A program made the translations under genes and the position numbers. A model generated the notes under the pieces. That model saw nothing but the letters and a program-made list of their open reading frames with translations. It was not told the DNA's origin and did no database searches. DNA of 64,000 nucleotides from Lachancea mirantina (Eukaryota > Ascomycota > Saccharomycetes > Saccharomycetales > Saccharomycetaceae), in NCBI GenBank assembly GCA_900074745.1, contig LT598466.1, positions 496,001 to 560,000 of the forward strand, read 5' to 3'. Shown here one piece after another: positions 31,661-40,329 of the stretch (positions are counted from its first letter, which is position 1; the number at the start of each line of letters is the position of its first letter).

Positions 31661-32830
31661 GGCGAGAGAATCGGACACTTTTCTAGATGAGCATTTCCTC
31701 AACACTGTGGTCCAAACGCAGGCACATCGCAGGAGAACTCGTTGTGCTTCAAAATTCAGCTTCTTAAGCTGAATACACGCGGTTCACATGCATTAGATCT
31801 CTATTGGCATTACCTAGACACTACCAATTTTGTACATAGTGGCCGAATTTAACCTTCAATCCTTAAACTTGACATTTGGTGTTGAGGAAATGAATCGCAA
31901 CTTTCAGGACATCGTCAGCCAAAGACAAGAAAAGAAGAATCTAGTCAAAGCCATCCCATAAGATATCCCTGGTATTACCGTTTAGTGGCCTTTTGGTTTC
32001 CTTAGTGCCTCTCGCGAACACTACCAAAGCTCTCGATAGCGTTGAATTGAACTGACGCAGCGGTCACGTGACTTTGACCTTGAGATTGCTCAGATGCGTG
32101 AAGTCACCTATGATTACCCGAGGTTTTCCCCCATACAGCAGTATATTCGTAGACCATTTTATACCTAGCGGATGTTGAAACTTCTAACCTACATTCCTTG
32201 CATACCATAAGTTGTCCTTCGTAACAGTGCCGTGAGCACTTTTCACGAGCGGCTATTACCCGATGCCTATAAAAACCCTTCCACTTCCTTTTCATATCTA
32301 CATTCTTTCCCACCACTTTTCCGAGCAGAAAAAAGCAAAATACAACAGCGCCCAAACACGAAGTCCAGTTTCCTTCTTCTTCTCCTCGACATTGGCTTTT
32401 TCTGCTTTGGTACAAATGTGACGCTTTCCGGATCTTTACGGTAGAACAGGACTTAGAAGAACCTGACACGACCTAACACGATTCCAAGCTCTAGATTTAC
32501 AAAACGCACACAGAAATAAGTGCCTTAGGGTCTTAAAAGCATTCAAATGGCAAACCCGCCAAAACAAGTCACGCGACCACAATATCAGACATCGTTATTC
32601 ACGTACAATAAATTATCATTTGTGACGTATTTCAATATATTCACACGTGATCGTTTTGTGTTCTTTCGTTACCCGGCGCTGAGAGGCGAAATTGGACCTG
32701 GAAAGGGCAAGAATTGAATGTGAGAAACTCGTGTCAACACGAGAACCTGTATTGCCCGCGCAACAAGTTTACCCTGACGAGCTTACCCTGACAGCGGAGA
32801 AAGCAGGTTCATCATCGCGTCTGCTCATCT
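31661..32830 (+). promoter_or_regulatory. REB1 upstream region with three Reb1 sites
   Basis: 1.17 kb without a gene. TTACCCG, the Reb1 core, occurs at 32114-32120, 32256-32262 and 32669-32675, all in the same orientation and 717, 575 and 162 nt before the REB1 start. A TCACGTGA-type E-box lies near 32065. The short ORFs here overlap each other and were rejected. Confidence 0.6.
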
Positions 32831-34705
32831 ATGCCACAGCAAATGTCGTACAGCGGGGATGGAGTTTCGCAGGTTCACGGCGGACACCACGAGTCTGTAG
32901 AAGAAGCGGTATTCAAATACGTGGGCGTGGACCTTGATGAAAACAAACACGGTGAGCGATCCGGTACGGATGGCGACGAAAGCCAACGAGACCGTAATTT
33001 GGACCAAAAGAATGCCAGAAACGACGTGAATTGGTTCTTGCGCCACGGGCTAGAAGAAGTGGGCACAGATCATGGGGATGACGAGGAGCACGTGACTGCG
33101 TCGCCACGTGCTCACGAATCACTTGAATCCAATGGTCATCGTCAGCATGGGAATTCATCGGGGCCTGGTGCTCCACAATCTGTCGCAGCAGCTGCCGTGG
33201 CAGCTGCGCTGGCCGCGAGTTCCAAGACGGGACGTAGCGTGGAAACGGGCGGCCCGAATGGAGATCCATTGTCGCATCGTCCCGACGCTTTTCAGCCTGC
33301 GCAGCTGAAAGAACGAGTTGTGAGAGATGACCGGCCGGTGCACACTTCCGGTAAGCGGCGGCGCGACAACGGCAAAACTTCGTCGAGCAAACGATCACGT
33401 TTGCAACTTGCGGCGGTGGATCCTGAATTAGCGTCTCTCGACGACCACGAGGTCACGGAGCATGAACAGCTCGTTCAGAAGGCTATTCTCGATGCCGACT
33501 CCATCGCGCATCACCCCGATTTCCAACACTACCTGACCGCAGACGACGAGTCAGCACTCACGCAGCAGGAATTGGCGCAACAGGAGCTACCCTCGTCTCT
33601 GGCCGCCTCCTTGGGTTCGGACCGTCGCAAGAAACTTGAAGTATTGCCTAAGGTGCTGGCGCCTTCAGGAGGTCGGGACAATGACGTTTCAAGCCTAATT
33701 CAGGATGCCGCCGCGAAAGCCTCAAACTTTATAAGCCCTCAAAGCCAAGCGACCGGCAAATCCTTCGACGCCTCTGAAGAACAAGCTTTAGAGCAGTTTG
33801 TGAGTGATTATCAAGCCATCAAAAATTTGAGCAGACGTCAGATATGCGAGCGTATTTGGTCGAATGAGAGACGGAAAGATGATTTTTGGACCAATATTTG
33901 CAAGGTTCTCCCTTACAGAACCCGCTCTTCTATCTATAAGCATGTGCGTCGGAAATACCACGTTTTCGAACAACGCGGTAAATGGACCCCAGAAGAGGAG
34001 CGGGAACTTGCACAACTTTGTGCTTTGAAAGAGGGACAATGGTCAGAGATTGGAAAAGCTCTTGGAAGGATGCCTGAGGACTGTAGGGATCGTTGGAGAA
34101 ACTATGTGAAATGTGGTACCAATCGCGCGTCCAATAAATGGTCTCTGGAAGAAGAAGAGAGGTTAAAGAAAGTCATAACAGAACTTTTAGAGGTTGCCAA
34201 CACAGACGCAGTCACCATGCCTTCCGACGGAGATGACAACAATGTTTCTCCCAGCAAAGAATCCATCAATTGGACCATAGTAAGTGAACGCATGGGTGGG
34301 ACGCGATCAAGAATTCAGTGTCGCTACAAATGGAACAAATTACTCAAAAAGCAAGCCATGTCCAAGATTAGAAACATTAGCGAAGAAGATGAGACGTGGA
34401 TCCTTGGGAAACTGAGGGACATGGGTTTTACGGATGATTCGCAGGTAGATTGGGATGAACTGGCCACGCTTATGCCCGGAAGACCTTATTCGGGTACAGA
34501 GCTCAAATTATGTTACGAAAAGCTTAGGACGTGTGTTCGCTTTTACAAAGATCGTACCATAAATCAAATTTGCAAAGAGCTTCTAGGTTATGGCAATGCC
34601 AACAAGAGTGATAGAATTGGTGGTAACATTGGCGACGCCGAATTGTCACATGAGGGTTCAGTCACGAAGGAAAATGGTTCACCTCAACTCGAGGGTAAAA
34701 ATTAG
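32831..34705 (+). CDS. REB1: Myb-type DNA-binding factor Reb1
   Basis: General regulatory factor that binds TTACCCG, clears nucleosomes from promoters and can stop Pol I and Pol II. The 624-residue protein has an acidic, Ser/Ala-rich N-terminal part and a C-terminal DNA-binding region from about 315 to 590 with Myb/SANT-like units: GKWTPEEERELAQLCALK (near 381-398), NKWSLEEEERLKKVI, and WNKLLKKQ plus a last unit near WILGKLRDMGF. It is the single ancestor of REB1 (YBR049C, 810 residues) and NSI1 (YDR026C, 570). The length is close to Kluyveromyces Reb1. Converges on RPS11. Three Reb1 sites upstream suggest autoregulation. Confidence 0.93.
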   Translation: MPQQMSYSGDGVSQVHGGHHESVEEAVFKYVGVDLDENKHGERSGTDGDESQRDRNLDQKNARNDVNWFLRHGLEEVGTDHGDDEEHVTASPRAHESLESNGHRQHGNSSGPGAPQSVAAAAVAAALAASSKTGRSVETGGPNGDPLSHRPDAFQPAQLKERVVRDDRPVHTSGKRRRDNGKTSSSKRSRLQLAAVDPELASLDDHEVTEHEQLVQKAILDADSIAHHPDFQHYLTADDESALTQQELAQQELPSSLAASLGSDRRKKLEVLPKVLAPSGGRDNDVSSLIQDAAAKASNFISPQSQATGKSFDASEEQALEQFVSDYQAIKNLSRRQICERIWSNERRKDDFWTNICKVLPYRTRSSIYKHVRRKYHVFEQRGKWTPEEERELAQLCALKEGQWSEIGKALGRMPEDCRDRWRNYVKCGTNRASNKWSLEEEERLKKVITELLEVANTDAVTMPSDGDDNNVSPSKESINWTIVSERMGGTRSRIQCRYKWNKLLKKQAMSKIRNISEEDETWILGKLRDMGFTDDSQVDWDELATLMPGRPYSGTELKLCYEKLRTCVRFYKDRTINQICKELLGYGNANKSDRIGGNIGDAELSHEGSVTKENGSPQLEGKN

Positions 34706-34820
34706 AAAGGTTACATATAATCAAAATATTCCCAACTATCCGTTAAGAGACTAATTTTGCAATTGTATGTAAAATAAACATCCTACAAATTATAGTAGAG
34801 GTTTTAGGAGCCATGTCAGC

Positions 34821-35535
34821 TTAAAATTTGCTGAATTGCTTGTTGGCGGAACCAGCAGGAGAGGAGACCTTGACGACGTTGAATCTGATGGTCTTGGAGA
34901 TAGGTCTGCATTGACCGACAGTGACGATGTCGCCGACTTGGACACGGAAAGCAGGAGAAACGTGGACTGGGACGTTCTTGTGTCTCTTCTCGTATCTGTT
35001 GTACTTTGGAACGTAGTGCAAGTAGTCTCTTCTGATGATGATGGTACGGTGCATCTTGGTAGAGACAACGGTACCAGTCAAGATCTTACCACGGATGGAA
35101 ACGGAACCTACGAATGGGCACTTCTTGTCGATGTAAGACCCCTCAATGGCGGTCTTTGGGGTCTTGAAACCCAAGCCAGCGTTCTTGTACCATCTCTTGG
35201 TACGTCTGTTCGCCTTAGCCTTTGGGTTGGTGAAGATGTGTGGTTGCTGCAGATAGTTAGTACGCCAATCTCTAAAACGGAGCAATATATGCTGGCCACT
35301 CCAGCAGCGGAACAATGAGTTGATGTCTCCAAATGAAACAGATGATCAGTTTCCCAGTATGTTCCCGCAAATCTTAAACCTAACCGGTTGCCCACAATTT
35401 CTGTCAACTCATTGAAACAACTTTACCCAGGGAAACATCAAATTCCATAATTCACACGCCGCTGATCTCAATATACCGTGTTCTTCATACCTTTTGGAAA
35501 GCTCTTTCGGCTTGCACAGTCAATTCAGTGGACAT
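34821..35535 (-). CDS. RPS11: 40S ribosomal protein S11 (uS17), spliced
   Basis: Two exons on the minus strand: 35535-35491 (15 codons, [15 protein letters not shown]) and 35246-34821 (141 codons plus stop, from [11 protein letters not shown]). The spliced protein has 156 residues, the same as S. cerevisiae Rps11, and is nearly identical through the core ([20 protein letters not shown] and [11 protein letters not shown]). The intron sits at the same codon boundary as in S. cerevisiae RPS11A and RPS11B. uS17 is a primary binder of 18S rRNA. The unspliced frame that runs on to 35315 reads into intron and is not real. A Rap1-type site lies at 35930-35941, about 395 nt before the start, with a GC-rich structured element in between. 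Confidence 0.97.
35247..35490 (-). other. RPS11 spliceosomal intron, 244 nt
   Basis: 5' splice site GTATGA after codon AAG, branch site TACTAAC (minus strand, 35262-35256) and 3' splice site TATCTGCAG. The branch-to-acceptor gap is only about 10 nt. No snoRNA was recognised within it. Confidence 0.95.
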
Positions 35536-35640
35536 CTTGTTTGATCTTTGAGGCCTTCTTCTACACTATCTTAAAAACAGTATATTCCAGTTTGTCTTCG
35601 TATCATCTTTTCCAAAAAGATTGTCCCAGGTGCGCCATCG

Positions 35641-35863
35641 AGGGCAGCCGGGGTTCGAGCAGGTGGCCACTGGGAGAGGCTGGGGGGACGCTAGGCGGAG
35701 AGACGAAGCGTCCCGGCAGGGGGATGGGACGTACGTGCCCGCCGGTGCGAGGATACCAGACTGAGAGCTCCTGCCTAGGGTGTCGGTTGGTCTCCGGTGT
35801 GGCACCGTTCCCTGCGGTACTGCAGCCCAAGAACCTAAGGCCAGCACTCCAAGAAGGCCACCT
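35641..35863. ncRNA. Candidate structured RNA: GC-rich, multi-stem element, identity unknown
   Basis: By direct count 35641-35820 is about 69% G+C, far above its surroundings. Long-range pairing closes it: AGGTGGCC (35661-35668) with GGCCACCT (35856-35863), then GGAG with CTCC and GCTGG with CCAGC, 17 bp with small internal loops. Inside are GGGACGCT/AGCGTCCC (35685-35692 with 35707-35714), GGCAGG/CCTGCC (35715-35720 with 35770-35775) and CGGTG-TGG-CACCG (35795-35807). A B-box-like GGTTCGAGC is at 35652-35660, and a T6 run follows at 35908-35913, which would suit Pol III transcription of the plus strand, but no A box was found. I could not match it to RNase P, MRP, U1-U6 or tRNA. A signal-recognition-particle RNA was considered but not supported by its hallmark loops. 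It sits in the RPS11 upstream region, so a role in that promoter or 5' UTR is an alternative. Confidence 0.4.
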
Positions 35864-35929
35864 ACGCAACTTTAATGTTGCATTTCAAGAAAAAATCGCA
35901 CGCATGATTTTTTCATAAAACTTTTAAAA

Positions 35930-35941
35930 ATGTACGGGTGT
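35930..35941 (-). promoter_or_regulatory. Rap1 binding site upstream of RPS11
   Basis: On the minus strand ACACCCGTACAT fits the Rap1 consensus of ribosomal-protein promoters. It lies about 395 nt before the RPS11 ATG and 48 nt from the FMP23 stop, so RPS11 is its only sensible target. Confidence 0.6.
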
Positions 35942-35989
35942 CAGATACAAGCAGTCATACATAACAATTAATAAGCCCTGAAATGTGCC

Positions 35990-36532
35990 CTAACCCTTCT
36001 TCTTCTCAAACTCATCGAAGCTAGATTTGGCCTGTAATAGTACATCAAAAATGAAGCTGTGACCGCCATTCAACCGCAAAGTTAATTTTACGCCGCTGCA
36101 AAAGTCCAAAAACCTGTCAATGGCCAATTTGTCTCCGACGCTTTTGCAGTGGATCGTGGACAGCGGACGAGAAGCACTAAAGTCGGCCGTTTTTTCAACG
36201 TAACTGCTATGTTGCGGGATCACTTGCAATTCTATGTATTTTTCAAGCTCAAAGACAAGATCATCAGGGTTGTCATCGAAATCTGTATATGTCTTTTTCA
36301 GCTGTCCGTGTAGCACATCTGTGGAAAAACGTTCGAGCTCGTTGTAGAATTTTTCGATATAATTTGAGTCCTCCGGGAGCTGTTTGTATTCGCCTTTCAG
36401 ACTGCTGATCGGAGTCGAATCTGTTTGCTGCGTGAAATGAGTCGCTGGTGGAACGATGATGCGCCCGGAAACGGATTTTGAGGTCAGACGTGCCGTGCTC
36501 GAAAGTCCACGGATCATTCGGAAACCATACAT
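35990..36532 (-). CDS. FMP23: Mitochondrial protein Fmp23
   Basis: Mitochondrial protein of unknown function, proposed in S. cerevisiae to affect iron or copper homeostasis. 180 residues from ATG 36532 (175 in S. cerevisiae); the frame's first codon further upstream is TTG. The N-terminus (about 25 residues rich in Arg, Ser and Thr, no acids until the late 40s) has the character of a matrix presequence. I recognise it mainly by gene order: YBR047W lies between RPS11B (YBR048W) and ZTA1 (YBR046C), with the same orientation as here. No catalytic motif is visible. Divergent from ZTA1. Confidence 0.8.
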   Translation of the reverse strand: MYGFRMIRGLSSTARLTSKSVSGRIIVPPATHFTQQTDSTPISSLKGEYKQLPEDSNYIEKFYNELERFSTDVLHGQLKKTYTDFDDNPDDLVFELEKYIELQVIPQHSSYVEKTADFSASRPLSTIHCKSVGDKLAIDRFLDFCSGVKLTLRLNGGHSFIFDVLLQAKSSFDEFEKKKG

Positions 36533-37302
36533 GTTGTGTGTCAACTCACAAGATTGCAGATTCGACTTACAACGGAGTGAGCGATTTCAGATCGACACTA
36601 GATCATGCTTCTCGCTAATCGCACCCCTCTCCCGATGCAGTCTTGTTAGCTATCGTAAGGAACTATTAGATAAGAATCATCCCAAATAGTCGCTATCTCT
36701 GCCATACTTCTATGCGACGCAGCCGGATAGTTAAGCCTAAGAGTCGTTCCTCCCGCAAGAGACATGAGTTTGACAGGCATGGATTCTCTTGTGTTATCAT
36801 CTGGTTAAACTCCGATGGGTTACTTATCCCATTTCTTTTCTTTGATTTATTTGTCACTGATAACGTTGAGATACAATTATCAACAGCGTCTGTTTTCTAC
36901 TGCTAATCCCTCGAATTTACAGACGTCAAGCAGCTTCGCGTGGTATGCGTCACGGTCCTTTGCGATATGCCGCCTCAATTGATAGATGAGAGTTTTGTTC
37001 CCAGTTCAACAAGATCTCGAAATGAGCTCAAAAAATTATCATATGGTCACCCATTGTTGACTTTACTGGAAACGAAAGAGTATAGTGGGCAGCTGATAAG
37101 TCCTGGAGTCACTTTTAGTTTCTCTTCTTTGAAAGACAATGGTGTCACTGAAAGACAGGAGTCTGCTTTTTCGATTAAGCAGCCGGCCGGAAACTAACGG
37201 TTCTTACTAATAATGCATTTACGAAGACAAAATTACAACATAGGAGTATAAATGGTGGGCATCTACCATTTCAAAACTAGACGATCGTTATTGACTTGAG
37301 AT
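36533..37302. promoter_or_regulatory. Divergent promoter region of FMP23 and ZTA1
   Basis: 770 nt. TTACTAA at 37204-37210, a Yap1 response element on the minus strand, lies about 93 nt before ZTA1. It also contains the doubtful small ORF at 36967-37197. Confidence 0.5.
36967..37197 (+). CDS. Doubtful small ORF, 76 codons
   Basis: ATG at 36967 opens 76 codons beginning MPPQLIDESF and ending before TAA at 37195-37197. I recognise no family. The composition (many Ser, Leu and charged residues) is not obviously random, but no S. cerevisiae gene lies between YBR046C and YBR047W, and the ORF sits where the ZTA1 promoter should be. It is listed so that it can be tested. Confidence 0.15.
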   Translation: MPPQLIDESFVPSSTRSRNELKKLSYGHPLLTLLETKEYSGQLISPGVTFSFSSLKDNGVTERQESAFSIKQPAGN

Positions 37303-38346
37303 ATGCTTCGTTCTGCAACAAAAGCCTTGAACTCTACAAGATTAATGTCCTCACTACCATCCGTCCAAAAAGTCGTTTTGATAAGGGAAACAGGGGGCCT
37401 GGAAGTGTTACGGTTTGAAGACAACTTTCCTGTGCCTGAGATCAGTTCCGATGAGATTCTTATCAAAAACAAGTACGCCGGTATCAACTATATTGAGTCA
37501 TACTTCCGAAAGGGCATTTATCCAGCTGAAAAGCCTTATTTGCTTGGTAGGGAAGCCTCTGGTGTTGTAGTGGCTCGTGGTGACAATGTGGACAAATTCC
37601 AAGTAGGTGACAAAGTCGCATACCTGTCAGGGAACACCTTTGCACAATACACCAAGATTGCCCAAGACAAGCAGATATTGAAGCTACCAGAAACCACTAC
37701 TGATGATCATATGAAGCAATATGCTGCGCTCATGGTTCAAGGTTTAACCGCTCTAACATTCGTCAATGACGCCTACTCGGTGCAGAAGGGCGATTTTGTT
37801 TTGCTGTACGCTGCTGCAGGAGGCGCGGGATTGGCATTCAACCAATTGTTAAAGCAAAAAGGCGCTCACACGATTGCCGTCGCGTCTACAGACGACAAAT
37901 TGCAACTTGCTCGCGATTACGGTGCCGAGTATTTTATCAACTCTCAAAAAGATGATATCCTTGCCAAAGTCATGGAATACACCAATGGAGAAGGTGTCGA
38001 CGCAGCGTTTGATTCTGTCGGGAAAGATACTTTCGAGATCACTTTAAGTGCTTTAAAGAGAAAGGGTACTTTTGTCTCTTTTGGGAATGCCTCAGGACCT
38101 GTTCCTCCGCTCAATATCGGTAGACTGAGCCCTAAGAATATCAAACTTCTCAGACCACAGCTTTTCGCCTACGTTACCGGGGCCGATGATTGGGAACGCT
38201 ATTCAAAGGAATTCGTAAGGCTAGTCGATTCGGATTTGCTAACGGCCAAGATTTTCGGCGTGTACCCACTGGAAAACTACAAAGATGCTGCAGAGTTGAT
38301 GGAAGCCAGAAAGACGGTGGGTAAGTTGCTCTTGGAAATTCCATGA
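37303..38346 (+). CDS. ZTA1: Zeta-crystallin-like NADPH:quinone oxidoreductase Zta1
   Basis: Zinc-free medium-chain reductase that uses NADPH to reduce quinones and reactive carbonyls. 347 residues (334 in S. cerevisiae). The catalytic-domain start (NKYAGINYIESYFRKGIYP), LGREASGVVVARG and the NADPH-binding segment LLYAAAGGAGLAFNQLL followed by GAHTIAVAS-T-D are present; the protein ends KTVGKLLLEIP. The 14 residues before a second Met at 15 (MLRSATKALNSTRL) are basic and acid-free like a mitochondrial presequence, which the S. cerevisiae protein appears to lack. A Yap1-type site lies upstream. Position equals YBR046C. Confidence 0.95.
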   Translation: MLRSATKALNSTRLMSSLPSVQKVVLIRETGGLEVLRFEDNFPVPEISSDEILIKNKYAGINYIESYFRKGIYPAEKPYLLGREASGVVVARGDNVDKFQVGDKVAYLSGNTFAQYTKIAQDKQILKLPETTTDDHMKQYAALMVQGLTALTFVNDAYSVQKGDFVLLYAAAGGAGLAFNQLLKQKGAHTIAVASTDDKLQLARDYGAEYFINSQKDDILAKVMEYTNGEGVDAAFDSVGKDTFEITLSALKRKGTFVSFGNASGPVPPLNIGRLSPKNIKLLRPQLFAYVTGADDWERYSKEFVRLVDSDLLTAKIFGVYPLENYKDAAELMEARKTVGKLLLEIP

Positions 38347-38590
38347 TTAATTCGATTTTCGGAGCTGTGGCGCTTGTACGAACAAATTTAGGTCGCGTCA
38401 GAGTCCGTCTCTTCCCATTGTGTCGCGAATATGGGTAAAGAGACACAAAAAAGGCGCCAATGTAATTAGCAATAGTTTCTGACTACGCTTTTAACCAACT
38501 AAAGCCTACTACTGTTTTGCCAGAGAATTAGAATAGATACGGATTTTGTTGAAATCTAAAGAAGCTTAAAGACTTAAGGTTTGCCTCACC

Positions 38591-40219
38591 ATGAGATCAA
38601 CGAGCCCCGGTGGTAACCCAAATGAGTCAGGGTCGAGCCCGAAGGGGCCTTCTGCAAAGGATCCGCAGAATTATACGTTGACACAAAAATCTCGAAGAAA
38701 AAGATTTAGAGAATGGCTTCATCATCATAGAGGCGAAGCTTCTCCGCCAAGTAGAGGAGACGAGAGTATTTTAATTGACGTGGGAGACGAGTATTTGAAT
38801 TCCCAGAATGGCCTTTCTTTTATTCCTGTCTTTTCCGCGGATGAGGCCGAAGGCTGGAAAAGTAACACTCCACAGCGGCGGTCTTCCAAGAAGCTCAGAG
38901 AATTACTTAGGCATTGTATGAAACGAAGACATATGGGAGATGACGGGTTTGCCAAGGACGCAAACTTTGTGCTTAAATCACAGCGTCGCAAAGATGCAGA
39001 GCAGACTGCGTCGTCAAGTGAAGAGGATAACAGAAAGATTTTTAATGAAACTAGTGTAGAAGGACTTGCGGAAGACGGTACAGATCTGGTAGATGATTCC
39101 GCTGTTAATGGATATGCGAGTTATTGTTTGAAAAGACCACAAGAAACTTTTGATCCCGTGTTTGAGAGTAACAAAAAGCTTCATTTCGAATCGGTGGATC
39201 ACAATTCACCACTGATGGCCAAATCCAGCCCGTGTGAAACGGATGTCCATAATGAAGAAGTAGATGAAGTTATTGAAGAGCCCAATTTTACGAGTTCTTC
39301 GGTTTATTCGAGCGAGAAATCATTCGATCGCACAATATGTCGGGGTTCCTTGCGAGTTTCTGAATATGATTACAATGTGGCTGGCCCGCGTTCGAATATG
39401 CTGGATTTTAAAAATGTGAACAGCGAGCCTTGCGTCCCTGAGCATGATTATGATGATGACCTATATGGAAATCCCTATATCGACAGCGACTGTTTTGATA
39501 ATAATCTCAATTCTTTACTAATCCCGACTTTCCGTCAAAGTGCAGAATGGGGTGTCACTAAAATAGTGGAAAATGTCAATAATGGCACTATAAGCAATCA
39601 AGATCTATTAGAAGTTGCCAATGCTGGTGCTGTCAATTTGGATTTTAGGGACAAAGAGTTTTTCGACACTGCCGTTAATCTCGACAAAGTTCGAAACGAT
39701 CAGACAATTCTCAACAGTGGTATCAAGTTTGATAAGTTTTCACACCTTTTAGTTTATGACGCTGGAACGGGATGCGAGAAAAATGTCAAGATTGTATCAC
39801 CGGAGAATGAGTCCAGAAGTCAGCCACGTTCGTGTACGACTTTGTCGTCCAAACCGGGAAAGCCTATACTCAAAAATAGGGTCAATACAAAGGCAGTAGA
39901 AGAGAGCTTTCGAGCCAAGACTTGCGACGAAATCGATGTGTTTTCTTTTCTCAGGTTTTTTAGAAATCATGAAATGGAGAGGCGCGAAGACGAAGTTCAA
40001 GTTGGCAAAATTCGAGACCTTCAATTGTTACATTATTATTCGACTAACTTGAATGCGCGCTCTGCCAAAATAGATTTGGAACTTTACAAGAGCAAATTGG
40101 CTACAGAACTAAATATTGGACGTTCTTTACCAAGAGATTTGAAGAAAAAGGCATCTCCGCCTTTTGTGAAGCGCAAATCAGATGATAAGCGGTTTGCCAA
40201 AATTCAAATTTGTCATTGA
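38591..40219 (+). CDS. GIP1: Probable PP1-interacting protein Gip1
   Basis: In S. cerevisiae Gip1 directs Glc7 to septins and spore-wall assembly during sporulation. The 542-residue protein (639 in S. cerevisiae) is mostly polar and disordered with acidic patches, and has a conserved-looking C-terminal half (about 290-390 and 430-500, including the segment IDVFSFLRFFRNHEMERREDE). A possible RVxF-type PP1-docking tetrapeptide is KLHF at 196-199, but it is degenerate. The assignment leans on gene order, because YBR045C follows ZTA1 (YBR046C) with the same orientation. Converges on SES1 with 110 nt between. Confidence 0.68.
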   Translation: MRSTSPGGNPNESGSSPKGPSAKDPQNYTLTQKSRRKRFREWLHHHRGEASPPSRGDESILIDVGDEYLNSQNGLSFIPVFSADEAEGWKSNTPQRRSSKKLRELLRHCMKRRHMGDDGFAKDANFVLKSQRRKDAEQTASSSEEDNRKIFNETSVEGLAEDGTDLVDDSAVNGYASYCLKRPQETFDPVFESNKKLHFESVDHNSPLMAKSSPCETDVHNEEVDEVIEEPNFTSSSVYSSEKSFDRTICRGSLRVSEYDYNVAGPRSNMLDFKNVNSEPCVPEHDYDDDLYGNPYIDSDCFDNNLNSLLIPTFRQSAEWGVTKIVENVNNGTISNQDLLEVANAGAVNLDFRDKEFFDTAVNLDKVRNDQTILNSGIKFDKFSHLLVYDAGTGCEKNVKIVSPENESRSQPRSCTTLSSKPGKPILKNRVNTKAVEESFRAKTCDEIDVFSFLRFFRNHEMERREDEVQVGKIRDLQLLHYYSTNLNARSAKIDLELYKSKLATELNIGRSLPRDLKKKASPPFVKRKSDDKRFAKIQICH

Positions 40220-40329
40220 AAGACCGTCTGACTTCTTCAGAACCATGCGTCTTATCTCCGATACGTAGGGACATTATACAGAAAACAATGTTTGAAAGAA
40301 GAATATCGTAGGTGAACTAGCGTTCTCCC

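Noticed and set aside
32104-32444. Overlapping ORFs in the REB1 upstream region
   Set aside because: They lie on opposite strands over the same DNA and coincide with Reb1 sites and promoter sequence.
34821-35315. Unspliced reading of RPS11
   Set aside because: Its first residues come from intron sequence; a standard donor, TACTAAC branch site and exon 1 with the conserved N-terminus are present upstream.
35641-35863. Firm assignment of the GC-rich element as signal recognition particle RNA
   Set aside because: Weak similarity to the early part of the yeast SRP RNA on one strand (GGGATGGGA word) is not enough; the Alu-domain loops and the helix 8 core were not found.
35478-35918. A 146-codon plus-strand ORF upstream of RPS11
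   Set aside because: It overlaps RPS11 exon 1 on the other strand and owes its length to the GC-rich structured element; its product has no recognisable features.
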